A stretch of 64,000 bases of DNA from Acidimicrobiales bacterium (GCA_034521975.1 JAXHLR010000006.1:496001-560000); one strand, 5' to 3'; shown: positions 18,536 through 34,734, counted from the stretch's first letter. The notes: generated from the sequence alone by a model not told the origin. Numbers and translations are program-made.

Positions 18536-19135
18536 TCAGCCGATGATCAGGCCCATCGCCCCGGCCAGCTGGTGGAGTTGGCGCTCATCGATCCGAACCC
18601 CGCGCAGGTCGAGCGTGTGCAGGTCGGTGCCGTCGATCAGGGCACCCCGAAGGTCGGCTCCACCCACCGAGGCCCGGCTCAGGACCGCCCCGGTCAGACG
18701 AGCGTGGCGGAGGTCGGCTCCCCGCAGGTCCGAGTTCGCCAGATAGGCCCCTTCGAGCTTCACCTCACGAAGATCCATGCCCGCCAGCGGGGCGGCCGGG
18801 AAGTTCACCCAGGACCAGTCGCCGCCGGCGATCTGGAGTCCCTCGAGGCTGGCACCGAGGAAGTCGGTGCCAGCCAGGCGGCACTGCCAGAACGAGGCCG
18901 AGCGGAGGTCGGCGGCCCGCAGGCTGGCGGACACGAACGACGTCTCGTCGTGGCGCGAGCCGGCCAGGTCGGCCCCCGAGAGGTCGCAGTCGATGAACGA
19001 GCACCGCCGGGTACGGAGCCCACCGAGGTCGGCGTGGACGAACCGGCAGCGTTCGAAGGTGCAATCGACCCACTCCAGGGAGTCGGGCTCGGCGATGTCC
19101 GCTTCGGTGAAGACCTCGTGGGACCAGGCGGACAT
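18536..19135 (-). CDS. Pentapeptide-repeat protein
   Basis: The 199-residue protein is built of pentapeptide repeats (A[D/N]LxX pattern), for example CDLSGADLAG, ASLRAADLRSAS, SDLRGADLRHA and ASVGGADLRGA, from about residue 25 to 185. These fold as a right-handed quadrilateral beta-helix. Some family members (MfpA, Qnr) mimic DNA and protect gyrase from quinolones; others have no known role, and nothing here proves gyrase binding. No signal peptide or membrane segment is seen. The ATG at 19135 lies 6 nt after a TACGAT box, so the mRNA may be leaderless. Its position between rpsJ and rplC is unusual. Confidence 0.85.
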   Translation of the reverse strand: MSAWSHEVFTEADIAEPDSLEWVDCTFERCRFVHADLGGLRTRRCSFIDCDLSGADLAGSRHDETSFVSASLRAADLRSASFWQCRLAGTDFLGASLEGLQIAGGDWSWVNFPAAPLAGMDLREVKLEGAYLANSDLRGADLRHARLTGAVLSRASVGGADLRGALIDGTDLHTLDLRGVRIDERQLHQLAGAMGLIIG

Positions 19136-19192
19136 GGGGCCATCGTAGGAAAATACCTGTGCCGGTGACGCCGCCCGGGCCATGATGCCCGC

Positions 19193-19456
19193 ATGGAGCA
19201 CCTCACCACCTCCCAGCTCGGCGCTGCCCTCGACCACGTTCGAGCTGCGCCCGCCTCGGTCGGCACCCTCGAGATGATCGCCTGTCGCCCCGCGGTGGAC
19301 CAGCGCAGGGTGCTCGACTCGGCGATCCTCGACCTCGAAGCGGGCTTGGTCGGCGACCAGCTCTACCTCGATCTCGACCTCAGCGTGGCCGACCTCCCCG
19401 CCGGGTCTCGTGCACTGCTGGCGACCTGCTCGGGCGCTAGGCCTGCTGGATCTTGA
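19193..19456 (+). pseudogene. MOSC-domain protein gene remnant
   Basis: The first 55 residues (MEHLTTSQLGAALDHVRAAP, then RPAVDQRRVL and LEAGLVGD) match the N-terminus of a family of about 170-200-residue MOSC-domain proteins. The text then jumps directly to QLYLDLDLSVADLPAGSR, which in that family lies some 40-50 residues further on and is likewise preceded by GD. An internal deletion joining two GD sites is the simple explanation. After LPAGSR the similarity stops and the frame runs into the 3' end of rpsJ on the other strand, so the C-terminal half, with its conserved Cys region, is missing. Recognition rests on memory of the family; alignment would settle it. Confidence 0.6.
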
Positions 19457-19757
19457 TCTCGATGTCGACACCGGCAGGGAGCTCGAGGCGCTGCAACGAG
19501 TCGACGGTCTTGGGCGACGGCTCGATGATGTCGAGCAGACGCTTGTGGATCCGCATCTCGAAGTGCTCGCGGGAGTCCTTGTCCTTGTGCGGCGAACGGA
19601 TCACCGTGTAGCGGTGCTTCTCTGTGGGAAGCGGGATCGGGCCCCGGATGGTGGCCTGGGTACGGAGCACCGTCTCGACGATCTTGCGCGTCGATTGGTC
19701 GATGATCTCGTGGTCGTAGGCCTTGAGCCTGATGCGGATCTTCTGGTCGTTCGCCAT
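19437..19757 (-). CDS. rpsJ: 30S ribosomal protein S10
   Basis: S10 is a head protein that also binds NusB (as NusE) in antitermination. The 106-residue product has [45 protein letters not shown] and HKRLLDI. It follows tuf1 by 9 nt. Here it ends the rpsL-rpsG-fusA-tuf-rpsJ unit instead of leading rplC. Confidence 0.97.
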   Translation of the reverse strand: MANDQKIRIRLKAYDHEIIDQSTRKIVETVLRTQATIRGPIPLPTEKHRYTVIRSPHKDKDSREHFEMRIHKRLLDIIEPSPKTVDSLQRLELPAGVDIEIKIQQA

Positions 19758-19766
19758 CGTCAGCCT

Positions 19767-20957
19767 CTACTTGATGATCTTGGTGACGCGGCCGGCGCCC
19801 ACGGTACGTCCACCCTCACGGATCGCGAACCGCAACCCCTCATCCATCGCGATCGGAGCGATCAACTCGACCTTCATCGTCGTGTTGTCACCCGGCATGC
19901 ACATCTCGGTCCCCTCCGGCAACTCGATGTGACCAGTCACATCGGTGGTCCGGAAATAGAACTGAGGCCGATAGTTCGAAAAGAACGGCTTGTGACGACC
20001 ACCCTCATCCTTGGTCAACACATACACCTGACCCTCGAAATCGGTGTGAGGCGTGATACTGCCCGGCTTGGCCAACACCTGGCCACGCTCGACATCCTCA
20101 CGCTTGGTCCCCCGCAACAAGATCCCCGCGTTGTCACCCGCACGCCCCTCATCCAGGCTCTTGCGGAACATCTCCACCCCAGTACAGACCGTCTTGACCG
20201 TCGGCTTGATCCCCACGATCTCGATCTCATCACCGGTGTGGACCACACCCGTCTCGATACGGCCCGTCACCACCGTGCCACGACCCGTGATCGTGAACAC
20301 ATCCTCGATCGGCATCAAGAACGGCTTATCGGTATCACGATCAGGCTCAGGCACAAACGAATCGACCGCATCCATCAACTCCTGCACCTGCACCGTCGAC
20401 CCATCATCGCCCTCGAGGGCCTTGAGCGCCGACACCTTCACCACCGGCGTGTCATCACCCGGGAACTCGTACTCGGTCAACAACTCCCGAACCTCGAGCT
20501 CGACCAGATCCAACAACTCCTCATCATCGACCATGTCGACCTTGTTCAACGCCACCACGATCGCCGGCACACCCACCTGACGCGCCAACAACACATGCTC
20601 ACGGGTCTGAGGCATCGGACCATCCGCCGCCGACACCACCAGAATCGCCCCATCCACCTGAGCAGCACCGGTGATCATGTTCTTGATGTAATCCGCGTGC
20701 CCCGGCATGTCCACATGCGCGTAATGCCGATTATCGGTCGAATACTCCACATGCGCGATGTTGATCGTGATCCCCCGCTCACGCTCCTCAGGCGCCTTGT
20801 CGATGTTCGCGAACTCGGTGAACGAGTTGTGCGACGGATCCTTGGCCGCCATCACCTTGGTGATCGCCGCCGTCAACGTCGTCTTCCCATGATCGATGTG
20901 ACCCATCGTCCCGATGTTCACATGCGGCTTCGAACGATCAAACTTCTCTTTCGCCAT
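19767..20957 (-). CDS. tuf: Elongation factor Tu, copy 1
   Basis: Delivers aminoacyl-tRNA to the ribosome. The 396-residue protein has the GTPase motifs [17 protein letters not shown] and NKVD, followed by domains 2 and 3. It is identical in protein sequence to copy 2 at 37493-38683, and I see only two synonymous differences (19944/37670 and 20082/37808). Its codons favour T-ending and TTG forms (GGT, GAT, CGT, TTG), unlike the GGC/GAC/CTC usage of fusA and the ribosomal genes around it. It sits downstream of fusA in the str operon order. Confidence 0.98.
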   Translation of the reverse strand: MAKEKFDRSKPHVNIGTMGHIDHGKTTLTAAITKVMAAKDPSHNSFTEFANIDKAPEERERGITINIAHVEYSTDNRHYAHVDMPGHADYIKNMITGAAQVDGAILVVSAADGPMPQTREHVLLARQVGVPAIVVALNKVDMVDDEELLDLVELEVRELLTEYEFPGDDTPVVKVSALKALEGDDGSTVQVQELMDAVDSFVPEPDRDTDKPFLMPIEDVFTITGRGTVVTGRIETGVVHTGDEIEIVGIKPTVKTVCTGVEMFRKSLDEGRAGDNAGILLRGTKREDVERGQVLAKPGSITPHTDFEGQVYVLTKDEGGRHKPFFSNYRPQFYFRTTDVTGHIELPEGTEMCMPGDNTTMKVELIAPIAMDEGLRFAIREGGRTVGAGRVTKIIK

Positions 20958-21022
20958 CGGATTTCCCTGGAGACCTTTCTGAAAACGTGCCTGGAGGAGG
21001 GTACGGGGGGATGTGTGCGGAA

Positions 21023-23107
<2,085 letters not shown>

Positions 23108-23230
23108 GGTGAGGGCTCTCTGCTCGGGCGGAGGCGGGTGGCGGAGTGGAAGGGAGGTACCGTCAGCAGCGTCGCGGCACGATCGGACGAACCGGGCCGA
23201 GCAACCGGCGGTGGCCGGGCCGGTCGCCGT

Positions 23231-23701
23231 CTACCAGCGGTAGTGGGCGAAGGCCTTGTTGGCTTCGGCCATCTTGTGGAGATCTTCTCGACGCTTGACC
23301 GCCGCACCGACGCCGTTGGAAGCGTCGAGGATCTCGGCGGCCAGACGCTCGGCCATGCTGCGTTCGCGACGCTGGCGGGAGTAGCCGACGATCCAGCGGA
23401 TGGCGAGGGTGTTGGCCCGACGGGGACGCACCTCGACCGGCACCTGGTAGGTGGCACCACCGACCCGGCGGCTGCGGACCTCGAGCTGGGGCTTGATGTT
23501 GTCGATCGCCCGCTTGAGGGCGGCCAGCGGCTCTGCGCCGGTCTTCTCCTCGACGATGGCCAACGCGTCGTAGACGATCCGCTCGGCCCGTGAGCGCTTG
23601 CCGCGCTGGAGGACCTTGTTCACGATCTGGGTGACCAGCACCGACCGGTAGATGGGATCGGGCATGAGCTCGCGGCGGGGGGCGGGACCCTTTCTGGGCA
23701 T
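23231..23701 (-). CDS. rpsG: 30S ribosomal protein S7
   Basis: S7 nucleates the 30S head and represses the str operon in E. coli. The ATG at 23701 gives 156 residues with [38 protein letters not shown] and the C-terminal [20 protein letters not shown]. The frame is open upstream as a shadow of rpsL. The 123-nt gap to fusA is the site of S7 repression in E. coli; no obvious homologous structure is recognised here. Confidence 0.97.
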   Translation of the reverse strand: MPRKGPAPRRELMPDPIYRSVLVTQIVNKVLQRGKRSRAERIVYDALAIVEEKTGAEPLAALKRAIDNIKPQLEVRSRRVGGATYQVPVEVRPRRANTLAIRWIVGYSRQRRERSMAERLAAEILDASNGVGAAVKRREDLHKMAEANKAFAHYRW

Positions 23702-23702
23702 C

Positions 23703-24074
23703 TCAGTTGTCCTTCTTCGCGCCGTAGCGACTACGGGCCTGTTTGCGGTCGCGGACCCCGGAGGTGTCGAGGGTCCCGCGCACGATCTTGTAGCGAACAC
23801 CGGGGAGGTCGCGCACCCGACCTCCGCGGATCAACACGATCGAGTGCTCCTGGAGGTTGTGGCCCTCGCCGGGGATGTAGGCGGTGACCTCGATCCCGGT
23901 GCTGAGGCGCACGCGGGCAACCTTGCGCAGGGCTGAGTTGGGCTTCTTCGGGGTGGAGGTGTAGACGCGGGTGCAGACGCCGCGCCGCTGGGGCGCGCCC
24001 TTCAGCGCTGGTGTCTTGCCCTTCTCGGGCTTGGACTGGCGGCCCTTGCGGACCAGCTGCTGGATGGTGGGCAC
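23703..24074 (-). CDS. rpsL: 30S ribosomal protein S12 with Arg88
   Basis: S12 shapes the decoding centre and is the classic streptomycin-resistance protein. The 123-residue product has [15 protein letters not shown] with the conserved Lys43, and [17 protein letters not shown]. At residue 88 the codon is CGC (23813-23811), giving arginine where most bacteria have lysine; Lys-to-Arg change at this position is a well-known streptomycin-resistance substitution. Otherwise the protein is canonical and leads the str operon, downstream of a clear promoter. Confidence 0.97.
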   Translation of the reverse strand: MPTIQQLVRKGRQSKPEKGKTPALKGAPQRRGVCTRVYTSTPKKPNSALRKVARVRLSTGIEVTAYIPGEGHNLQEHSIVLIRGGRVRDLPGVRYKIVRGTLDTSGVRDRKQARSRYGAKKDN

Positions 24075-24140
24075 AGATGAACCTCTCGAAGCTCCTCGGA
24101 CAGGGCCACGGCGCGACGGGGCGCCTTGGGCCGACTGTCC

Positions 24141-24170
24141 ATCTTAGGGGGGTGGGGGAAAAGGTGGCAA
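24141..24170 (-). promoter_or_regulatory. Promoter for rpsL-rpsG-fusA-tuf-rpsJ
   Basis: TTGCCA (24170-24165), an 18-bp spacer and TAAGAT (24146-24141) lie in the gap between the rpoC stop and the rpsL start. The implied transcript would have a 5' leader of about 60 nt before rpsL. Confidence 0.6.
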
Positions 24171-24210
24171 ACCCCGGCAGCCGCAGCCACCAGGGATGCC
24201 AAGGGCGGTG

Positions 24211-28146
<3,936 letters not shown>

Positions 28147-28156
28147 GTGTGTCTCC

Positions 28157-31100
28157 TCAGCCCCGCTCGGCCTGACGGCGGGCGTCTTCTTCGTCGCTGC
28201 CGCGCTCGGGGCGGGACAGGTCGATGCCCAGCTCCTCGGCGGTGCGGAAGATGTCTTCGTCGAGCTCGCGCATCTCGATCTCTTCGCCGGTGGTCGACAA
28301 GACCTCGACGTTGAGACACAGCGCCTGCATCTCCTTGATGAGAACTTTGAAGCTCTCGGGGATGCCCGGCTCGGGGATGTTCTCGCCCTTGACGATGGCC
28401 TCATAGACCTTCACCCGGCCGAGGACATCGTCGGACTTGATGGTGAGCAGCTCCTGGAGGCAGTACGCGGCGCCGTAGGCCTCGAGGGCCCACACCTCCA
28501 TCTCGCCGAAGCGCTGGCCACCGAACTGGGCCTTACCGCCGAGGGGCTGCTGGGTGATCATCGAGTACGGGCCGGTCGAACGAGCGTGGATCTTGTCGTC
28601 GACCAGGTGGGCCAGCTTGATGATGTACATGAAGCCCACGGTGATGGGGTTGTCGAAGGCCTCTCCGGTACGGCCGTCATAGAGCATGGCCTTGCCGTCG
28701 GTGCCGATCAGACGACCGCCGTCGCCGTAGCGCTCGTCGGTGGACTCGGGGTGCAGCGCAGCGAAGATCTTCTGGATCGTCGGATGCTTGCCCGCGTCCA
28801 CCTCCTCGTCGTACTTGGCGCCGTCGAACACCGGCGTGGCGACCAGCGTCGACGGTGGCGTGTTGGTGCGGGTCTTGTTCTCGGTGCCCCGCACCGGCTC
28901 CTCGCCGACGTCGATCTTGCCGTCGCCGGACAGGTCCCAGCCCCAGCGGGCGGCGTAGCCGAGGTGGGCTTCGAGCACCTGACCCACGTTCATGCGGGAT
29001 GGCACGCCGAGGGGGTTGAGCAGGATGTCGACCGGGGTGCCGTCGGCCATGAAGGGCATGTCCTCGACCGGCAGGATGCGGGAGATGACGCCCTTGTTGC
29101 CGTGGCGCCCCGCGAGCTTGTCGCCGACGCTGATCTTGCGCTTCTGGGCGACATAGACCCGAACGAGCTGGTTGACCCCGGGGGGCAGCTCGTCGCCGTC
29201 GTCGCGGTTGAAGACCTTGACGTCGATGACCTTTCCGGTCTCGCCGTGGGGCACCTTGAGCGAGGTGTCGCGCACCTCACGGGCCTTCTCGCCGAAGATG
29301 GCGCGCAGCAGACGCTCTTCGGGGGTGAGCTCGGTCTCGCCCTTGGGGGTGACCTTGCCGACCAGCACGTCGCCGGCGTTGACCTCGGCACCGATGCGGA
29401 TGATGCCACGCTCGTCGAGATCGGCCAGGATCTCGTCGGAGAGGTTCGGGATGTCGCGGGTGATCTCCTCGGGACCGAGCTTGGTGTCGCGAGCATCGAT
29501 CTCGTGCTCGTGGATGTGGATCGATGTCAGCACGTCGTCGCGCACCAGGCGCTCGGAGAGGATGATGGCGTCCTCGAAGTTGTAGCCCTCCCACGACATG
29601 AAGGCCACGAGGAGGTTCTTGCCGAGCGCCAGCTCGCCGTGCTCGGTCGAGGGACCATCGGCGAGCAGGTCGCCCTTCTTCACCTTGTCGCCGAGGGCGA
29701 CCCGGGGCCTTTGGCTGATGCAGGTGTCCTGGTTGGAGCGCTCGAACTTGAGCATGCGGTGGATCTTCTTGCGACCGCCCTTGTAGTCGACGGTGATGGC
29801 CTTGCCGTCGACCTCGACCACCGAGCCGTCGTCCTCGGCCAGGACCATGTCACCGGCGTCACGGGCCGCGATGCCCTCGATGCCGGTGCCGATGTAGGGC
29901 GCCTCGGCCTTGACGAGCGGGACCGCCTGGCGCTGCATGTTCGCCCCCATGAGGGCGCGGTTGGCGTCGTCGTGTTCGAGGAAGGGGATGAGCGCCGCCG
30001 CGACCGACACGATCTGCTTGGGCGAGACGTCCATGAGCTGGACCTCTTCGGGCGCGACCGACGAGATCTCGGTGGTGGCACCGAAGAAGACGTCGCGCTC
30101 GAGCTGCAGCTTGAGCTCGCCGAGGGTCGCCGCCTGTGGTGAACGGCGCACCAGCACCCGCTCGTTGCGGAAGGTGCCGTCGGGGTTGAGGGGAGCGTTG
30201 GCCTGTGCGACCACGTACTCCTCTTCCTCGTCGGCCGCGAGGTAGACGACCTCGTCGGTGACCTTGCCGTTGACCACCTTGCGGTACGGCGATTCGATGA
30301 AGCCGAAGGCGTTCACCCGCGCATAGGAGCTGAGCGCTCCGATGAGCCCGATGTTGGGGCCCTCCGGGGTCTCGATCGGGCACATGCGGCCGTAGTGGCT
30401 GAAGTGGACGTCGCGGACCTCGAAGCCGGCACGCTCGCGGGACAGGCCACCAGGGCCGAGCGCCGAGAGGCGGCGGCGGTGGGTGAGCCCCGACAGGGGG
30501 TTCACCTGGTCCATGAACTGGGAGAGCTGGCTGGTGCCGAAGAACTCCTTGATCGACGCGACCACCGGGCGGATGTTGATCAGCGTCTGGGGTGTGATGG
30601 CCTCGACGTCCTGGGTGGTCATGCGCTCGCGCACCACCCGCTCCATGCGGGACAGACCGATGCGGACCTGGTTCTGGATGAGCTCGCCGACCGAGCGGAT
30701 CCGCCGGTTGGCGAAGTGGTCCTGGTCGTCGAGTCGGTAGCCCGGCTCGGCGTTGACCAGGTTCAGCAGATAGGTCGTGGTGGCGAGGATCTCGGCCGGG
30801 GTGAGCACCGACTGGTCGGGCTCGGGCCGCTCGAGGGTGAGGCCGAACAGCTGCTCGATCTTGTCGAGCTCGGAGCCGAGTTTGCGGTTGAGCTTGTAGC
30901 GGCCGACCCGCGACAGGTCGTAGCGACGGCTCTCGAAGAAGGCGTTCTTGAAGTAGGCGCGGGCCGACTCGACCGAAGGGGGCTCGCCGGGACGGGCCCG
31001 CTTGTAGATCTCGACCAGGGACTCGTCCTGGGTGGGAGCCAGCTCGCGGTCCTTCTCCCACTGACCCTCGAGGAAGTCGAAGTGGCGGACGTAGTTGTCG

Positions 31101-31759
31101 AGGAACCCGGGGTGGCTCTCCTCGTCGAAGCCCAGCGCACGGAGCAGCGTGAACAGGCTGAGACGACGTTTGCGGGCGACGCGGGTGCCGGCGGTGACGT
31201 CCTTGCCCGGCTTCTGCTCGACGTCGAACTCGATCCACTCGCCGCGGTAGGGGTGGATGGTACCGGTGACCAGCTGGTGCTTGGTCAGGTTCCGCAGGCG
31301 GAACCGCTCACCGGGCTGGAAGATGACGCCCGGCGAGCGAACCAGCTGGGACACCACCACCCGCTCGGTGCCGTTGATCACGAAGGTGCCCTTGTCGGTC
31401 ATCATGGGGAAGTCGCCCATGAAGACCGTCTGCTCCTTGATCTCGCCGGTGGAGGAGTTCATGAATCGGGCGCGCACGAAGATCGGCGCGCTGTAGGTCA
31501 TGTCCTTCTCTTTGCACTCGTCGACCGAGAACTTCGGCGGTGGCCGCAGGTCCTCATCGTCGGGGTCGAACTCGAGCTCAAGCTGCAGGGCTTCGGTGAA
31601 GTCCTTGATCGGGCTGATGTCGGCGAAGGTCTCGGCGAGCCCGTGGTTCAGGAACCACTCGAAGGACGAACGCTGGATGGCGATGAGGTCCGGCAGTTCG
31701 AGAACCTCGTCGAGGTTCGCGAACGAGTACCGGGCCCGGGCGGTGGAGCGGGAGGACAA
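28157..31759 (-). CDS. rpoB: DNA-directed RNA polymerase beta subunit
   Basis: Forms the polymerase active-site cleft with beta'. The 1200-residue protein contains the rifampicin-binding cluster [17 protein letters not shown] with [13 protein letters not shown]; the key Asp, His, Arg and Ser positions are those of sensitive enzymes, while the residue equivalent to E. coli Asn518 is Val. Downstream are [20 protein letters not shown], the [17 protein letters not shown] motif, and a typical C-terminus that packs on beta'. Two promoters and an attenuator-like hairpin precede it. Confidence 0.98.
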   Translation of the reverse strand: MSSRSTARARYSFANLDEVLELPDLIAIQRSSFEWFLNHGLAETFADISPIKDFTEALQLELEFDPDDEDLRPPPKFSVDECKEKDMTYSAPIFVRARFMNSSTGEIKEQTVFMGDFPMMTDKGTFVINGTERVVVSQLVRSPGVIFQPGERFRLRNLTKHQLVTGTIHPYRGEWIEFDVEQKPGKDVTAGTRVARKRRLSLFTLLRALGFDEESHPGFLDNYVRHFDFLEGQWEKDRELAPTQDESLVEIYKRARPGEPPSVESARAYFKNAFFESRRYDLSRVGRYKLNRKLGSELDKIEQLFGLTLERPEPDQSVLTPAEILATTTYLLNLVNAEPGYRLDDQDHFANRRIRSVGELIQNQVRIGLSRMERVVRERMTTQDVEAITPQTLINIRPVVASIKEFFGTSQLSQFMDQVNPLSGLTHRRRLSALGPGGLSRERAGFEVRDVHFSHYGRMCPIETPEGPNIGLIGALSSYARVNAFGFIESPYRKVVNGKVTDEVVYLAADEEEEYVVAQANAPLNPDGTFRNERVLVRRSPQAATLGELKLQLERDVFFGATTEISSVAPEEVQLMDVSPKQIVSVAAALIPFLEHDDANRALMGANMQRQAVPLVKAEAPYIGTGIEGIAARDAGDMVLAEDDGSVVEVDGKAITVDYKGGRKKIHRMLKFERSNQDTCISQRPRVALGDKVKKGDLLADGPSTEHGELALGKNLLVAFMSWEGYNFEDAIILSERLVRDDVLTSIHIHEHEIDARDTKLGPEEITRDIPNLSDEILADLDERGIIRIGAEVNAGDVLVGKVTPKGETELTPEERLLRAIFGEKAREVRDTSLKVPHGETGKVIDVKVFNRDDGDELPPGVNQLVRVYVAQKRKISVGDKLAGRHGNKGVISRILPVEDMPFMADGTPVDILLNPLGVPSRMNVGQVLEAHLGYAARWGWDLSGDGKIDVGEEPVRGTENKTRTNTPPSTLVATPVFDGAKYDEEVDAGKHPTIQKIFAALHPESTDERYGDGGRLIGTDGKAMLYDGRTGEAFDNPITVGFMYIIKLAHLVDDKIHARSTGPYSMITQQPLGGKAQFGGQRFGEMEVWALEAYGAAYCLQELLTIKSDDVLGRVKVYEAIVKGENIPEPGIPESFKVLIKEMQALCLNVEVLSTTGEEIEMRELDEDIFRTAEELGIDLSRPERGSDEEDARRQAERG

Positions 31760-31866
31760 GGACGACTCCTCAGGCGGGGTGAGGCGCAGGCGGGAACGCC
31801 GAGCAGGGGCGCGAATGGCTCACCGCGAGAAAACGGGGAGCAGGCAGGCGTGCACGGCAACCAGTG

Positions 31867-31896
31867 ATCCTATCGAGGACACACGCCAACGGTCAA
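31867..31896 (-). promoter_or_regulatory. rpoBC promoter, proximal
   Basis: TTGACC (31896-31891), an 18-bp spacer and TAGGAT (31872-31867). The implied start is about 100 nt before the rpoB ATG. The 366-nt gap between rplL and rpoB is otherwise non-coding. Confidence 0.65.
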
Positions 31897-31968
31897 CCCG
31901 CGCCGAATCGAGGTCGGGGCGGAGCCGGATGAGACCCGAGGATTCAGGGCCTAGTGCAATTCCCGTGG

Positions 31969-31997
31969 AGGGTAAAGCCCACTGCTGCGAGGGTCAA
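31969..31997 (-). promoter_or_regulatory. rpoBC promoter, distal
   Basis: TTGACC (31997-31992), a 17-bp spacer and TACCCT (31974-31969), about 100 nt upstream of the proximal promoter. Two well-formed promoters in tandem suggest rpoBC is expressed separately from rplJL. Confidence 0.55.
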
Positions 31998-32058
31998 GCC
32001 TTCCGCAGTTGCGATTGTGTGTCGAGTCCCGGCCAGCAGCGTGGATCGATCGGGCGCG

Positions 32059-32090
32059 CACCCGCCCGACCACGAAGGGCCGGGCGGGTG
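32059..32090 (-). terminator. Attenuator-like hairpin after rplL
   Basis: A perfect 10-bp inverted repeat (CACCCGCCCG/CGGGCGGGTG) with a 12-nt loop begins about 35 nt after the rplL stop. No U-run follows. Its place matches the partial terminator between rplL and rpoB known in E. coli, which sets the ratio of L7/L12 to polymerase. Confidence 0.5.
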
Positions 32091-32125
32091 GGCTGACCGA
32101 GGCGACCCGATGGGTCGCGGCGTGA

Positions 32126-32509
32126 CTACTTGAGCTCGACGGTGCCGCCGGCGGCCTCGAGGGCCTCCTTGGCCTTGTCGGCATCTTCCTTCGACGCCTT
32201 CTCGAGGATGGGCTTGGGAGCGTTGTCGACCAGATCCTTGGCTTCCTTCAGGCCCAGGTTGGTCAGTGTCCGGACCTCCTTGATCACCTGGATCTTCTTG
32301 TCGCCGGCCTCGGTGAGGACGACGTCGAACTCGTCCTGCTCCTCGGCGGCTTCGCCGTCTCCGCCGCCGGCCGGAGCGCCGGCAGCAGCGACGGCCACCG
32401 GTGCGGCCGCGCTGACACCGAAGCGCTCCTCGAACTCGGTGAGCAGTTCGCTCAGCTCGAGGACGGTCATGTTGGAGATCGTGTCGAGGATCTCTTCCTT
32501 GGTTGCCAT
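32126..32509 (-). CDS. rplL: 50S ribosomal protein L7/L12
   Basis: The flexible stalk protein that recruits translation GTPases, present in several copies per ribosome. The 127-residue product has the N-terminal dimerisation helices ([25 protein letters not shown]), an Ala/Gly hinge, and the C-terminal domain ([38 protein letters not shown]). It is followed by a hairpin and the rpoB promoters. Confidence 0.97.
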   Translation of the reverse strand: MATKEEILDTISNMTVLELSELLTEFEERFGVSAAAPVAVAAAGAPAGGGDGEAAEEQDEFDVVLTEAGDKKIQVIKEVRTLTNLGLKEAKDLVDNAPKPILEKASKEDADKAKEALEAAGGTVELK

Positions 32510-32510
32510 T

Positions 32511-33233
32511 TCAGTTCTCCTCAGGAGTCTCGTCGGCCTCGGCGGCCGCGTCGGTGCCTGGCTCGGGGGCCTCGGCGGTGTCGGTCGGTGCGTCGGTCTC
32601 GGCGGTTGCAGCCGGGGCGTCGGCGGTGTCGGTCGGTGCGTCGGTCTCGGCGGTTGCAGCCGGGGCCTCGGCGGTGTCGGTCGGTGCGCCGGAAGCGCCA
32701 CCCTGTTCGATCAGTGCCGCGAGGCCGTAGGCGAAGTTGCGCGGCAGGGCTTGGAGCAGCCCGGCGAACTGGACCATCGGTGCCGCCAGTCCCCCGGCGA
32801 GGCGGGCCAGCAGCTCTTCTCGGGGAGCGATCTCGGCCAGTGCCTTGGCATCGTCCGCGGAGAGGATCGCCTCGCCGAGCAGTCCGCCCTTGACCACCAG
32901 GTTGGGGTTGGTGCGGCCGAAGTCGCGCAGCGCCTTGGCCACGGTCACCGCGTCGCCTGGTGAGCCATCGGGGTTGGTCGTGACGAAGGCCATCGCGGTC
33001 GGCCCGGTGAGCAGGTCCTCGATGTCGAGGTCCAGCTCGCGGACGGCGAAGCCCACCAGCGAGTTCTTGTAGATCTTGTAGTCGCCACCGGCGGCACGCA
33101 GCGCCCGGCGCAGCTGGGAGATCGCCGAGACGTTGAGACCGCGGTACTCGGTGAGCAGCACCGCATCGGACTCGGTGAGCCGGGTCTTGACCTCGTCGAC
33201 CACCGCGACCTTCTCGGGTCGTGGGTTCTCCAT
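32511..33233 (-). CDS. rplJ: 50S ribosomal protein L10 with repeat-containing tail
   Basis: L10 anchors L7/L12 dimers to the ribosome. Residues 1 to about 180 are a normal L10 ([51 protein letters not shown]), and the C-terminal helix that holds L7/L12 is present. Residues 185-240 are an added Ala/Thr/Asp/Pro tail made largely of a 16-residue repeat, [16 protein letters not shown], in about 2.4 copies. Total length is 240 against about 165-175. It is probably autoregulated through the hairpins in its leader, as L10 is elsewhere. Confidence 0.96.
   Translation of the reverse strand: MENPRPEKVAVVDEVKTRLTESDAVLLTEYRGLNVSAISQLRRALRAAGGDYKIYKNSLVGFAVRELDLDIEDLLTGPTAMAFVTTNPDGSPGDAVTVAKALRDFGRTNPNLVVKGGLLGEAILSADDAKALAEIAPREELLARLAGGLAAPMVQFAGLLQALPRNFAYGLAALIEQGGASGAPTDTAEAPAATAETDAPTDTADAPAATAETDAPTDTAEAPEPGTDAAAEADETPEEN
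32572..32687 (-). repeat. 48-bp tandem repeat in rplJ
   Basis: About 2.4 near-perfect copies of a 48-bp unit, starting at 32572, 32620 and 32668. In frame it encodes the 16-residue unit of the L10 tail, so copy-number change would lengthen or shorten the tail without frameshift. Confidence 0.85.
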
Positions 33234-33305
33234 CTGCACCTCCTTTCTTTCCTGTCGGGGCCGGAACCGGCCGGTCGGTGTCGCTGCTCCGCTCGGAAAC
33301 GGCGA

Positions 33306-33405
33306 CGGGGCGCTCGCTGCAGACATGCGCGGGCGCCCCGTGGTTGGAGGTGTCCGCCTCATCGGGCGGGCCCTGGGGCCCTTTCAGTGCTGGGGCCCGA
33401 GGGCC
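33306..33405 (-). promoter_or_regulatory. Putative L10 leader of rplJ
   Basis: The 293-nt gap between rplA and rplJ holds two strong hairpins: 33405-33369 (13-bp arms with two mismatches, rich in GGGCCC) and 33340-33306 (8-bp perfect stem CGGGGCGC/GCGCCCCG). Its position matches the L10(L12) autoregulatory leaders of other bacteria. No clear promoter was found in the gap. Confidence 0.4.
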
Positions 33406-33526
33406 TGTGCACACCGGAGGTCTACGGCGAGTCGAGATTCGGTTGTGCGGCCCGTTCGTGCTGGGCCGGTACAGGCGGGTCAGGGTAGCCGATGTCGACC
33501 GTGGCGGGCGAACCGCGGGCCGGGGC

Positions 33527-34234
33527 TCAGGCCGCGACCTCGTCGGGCTTGAGACGGCCCGGATCGACCTTGATGCCTGGGCCCATCGTGGTGGCGACGG
33601 TGATCTTGCGGAAGTAGCGGCCCTTGGACGACGCCGGCTTGGCACGGTTCAACTCGTCGGTGACCGCGTTGAGGTTGGCCATCAGGGCGTCCGCGTCGAA
33701 CGAGACCTTGCCGATGGGCACGTGAACGTTGCCGCGGCGATCGGTTCGATACTCGACCTTGCCGCCCTTGAACTCCTCGACCGCCTTGGCGACATCGGTG
33801 GTGACCGTGCCGGTCTTGGGGTTTGGCATCAGGCCCCGCGGACCGAGCACACGGCCGAGCTTGCCGACCTGGGGCATCAGATCGGGAGTGGCGATGGCCA
33901 CGTCGAAGTCGAGCATGCCTCCCTCGACCTGCTCGGCGAGGTCGTCGGCACCGACGTGATCGGCACCGGCCTCGCGGGCGGCGACGGCCGCATCGCCCTG
34001 GGCGAACACGGCGACGCGAACGTCCGTGCCGGTGCCCGACGGCAACGCCACGGTGCCGCGCACCATCTGCTCTGCCTTGCGAGGGTCGACGCCGAGCCGG
34101 ATCGCCAGCTCGACGGTCTCGTCGAACGCAGCGCTCGCAAGCTGCTTGGCCAGGTCGATGGCCTCGGCCGCCGAGTGTTGACGGTCGCGGTCGAAACGCC
34201 TGGCTGCGTCGGTGTACTTCTTGCCTTTCGCCAT
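33527..34234 (-). CDS. rplA: 50S ribosomal protein L1
   Basis: L1 forms the mobile stalk that moves E-site tRNA and often represses its own operon. The ATG at 34234 gives 235 residues: [59 protein letters not shown] and the C-terminal GPGIKVD. The open frame upstream is a shadow of rplK. It follows rplK by 71 nt. Confidence 0.97.
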   Translation of the reverse strand: MAKGKKYTDAARRFDRDRQHSAAEAIDLAKQLASAAFDETVELAIRLGVDPRKAEQMVRGTVALPSGTGTDVRVAVFAQGDAAVAAREAGADHVGADDLAEQVEGGMLDFDVAIATPDLMPQVGKLGRVLGPRGLMPNPKTGTVTTDVAKAVEEFKGGKVEYRTDRRGNVHVPIGKVSFDADALMANLNAVTDELNRAKPASSKGRYFRKITVATTMGPGIKVDPGRLKPDEVAA

Positions 34235-34305
34235 GCTGGCTCCCTCAGGATCGTGGCGGCTGGGCGAGGTCCTCCCGGCGCGCACTCGGATGTGAAGCCG
34301 AGGGC

Positions 34306-34734
34306 TCAGCCCTCGACGGTGATGCCCATCGACCGGGCGGTGCCGGCGATCTGGAGCTTCGCGGCCTCGAGATCGTTGGCGGTGAGGTCGGGCAGCTTGG
34401 TCTCGGCGATCTCGGTGAGCTGGGCGTCGGTGATCGTGCCAACGCCTTCCTTGCCCGGAACCTGCGCGCCCTTCTCGACCCCGGCAGCCTCTCGCAACAG
34501 CACCGGCGTGGGCGGGGTCTTGGTGATGAAGGTGAACGACCGATCCTCGAACACGGTGATCTCGACCGGGATGATCGTGCCCCGCTGGGCCTCGGTCTGG
34601 GCGTTGTAGTCCTTGCAGAAGTCCATGATGGCCACGCCGTGGGGACCGAGCGCGGTACCGACCGGAGGCGCGGGCGTTGCCCCGCCGGCGGGGATCTGGA
34701 TCTTGACGACCGCGAGAACCTTCTTCTTGGCCAC
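34306..34734 (-). CDS. rplK: 50S ribosomal protein L11
   Basis: L11 binds the GTPase-associated centre and is needed for RelA activation and thiostrepton sensitivity. The 142-residue product has the proline-rich N-terminal domain ([24 protein letters not shown]) and the RNA-binding C-terminal domain ([30 protein letters not shown]). It pairs with rplA in the usual order. Confidence 0.97.
   Translation of the reverse strand: MAKKKVLAVVKIQIPAGGATPAPPVGTALGPHGVAIMDFCKDYNAQTEAQRGTIIPVEITVFEDRSFTFITKTPPTPVLLREAAGVEKGAQVPGKEGVGTITDAQLTEIAETKLPDLTANDLEAAKLQIAGTARSMGITVEG

Noticed and set aside
32572-32687. 48-bp repeats as a CRISPR array
   Set aside because: They are direct tandem copies without spacers, in frame within rplJ, and there are no cas genes.
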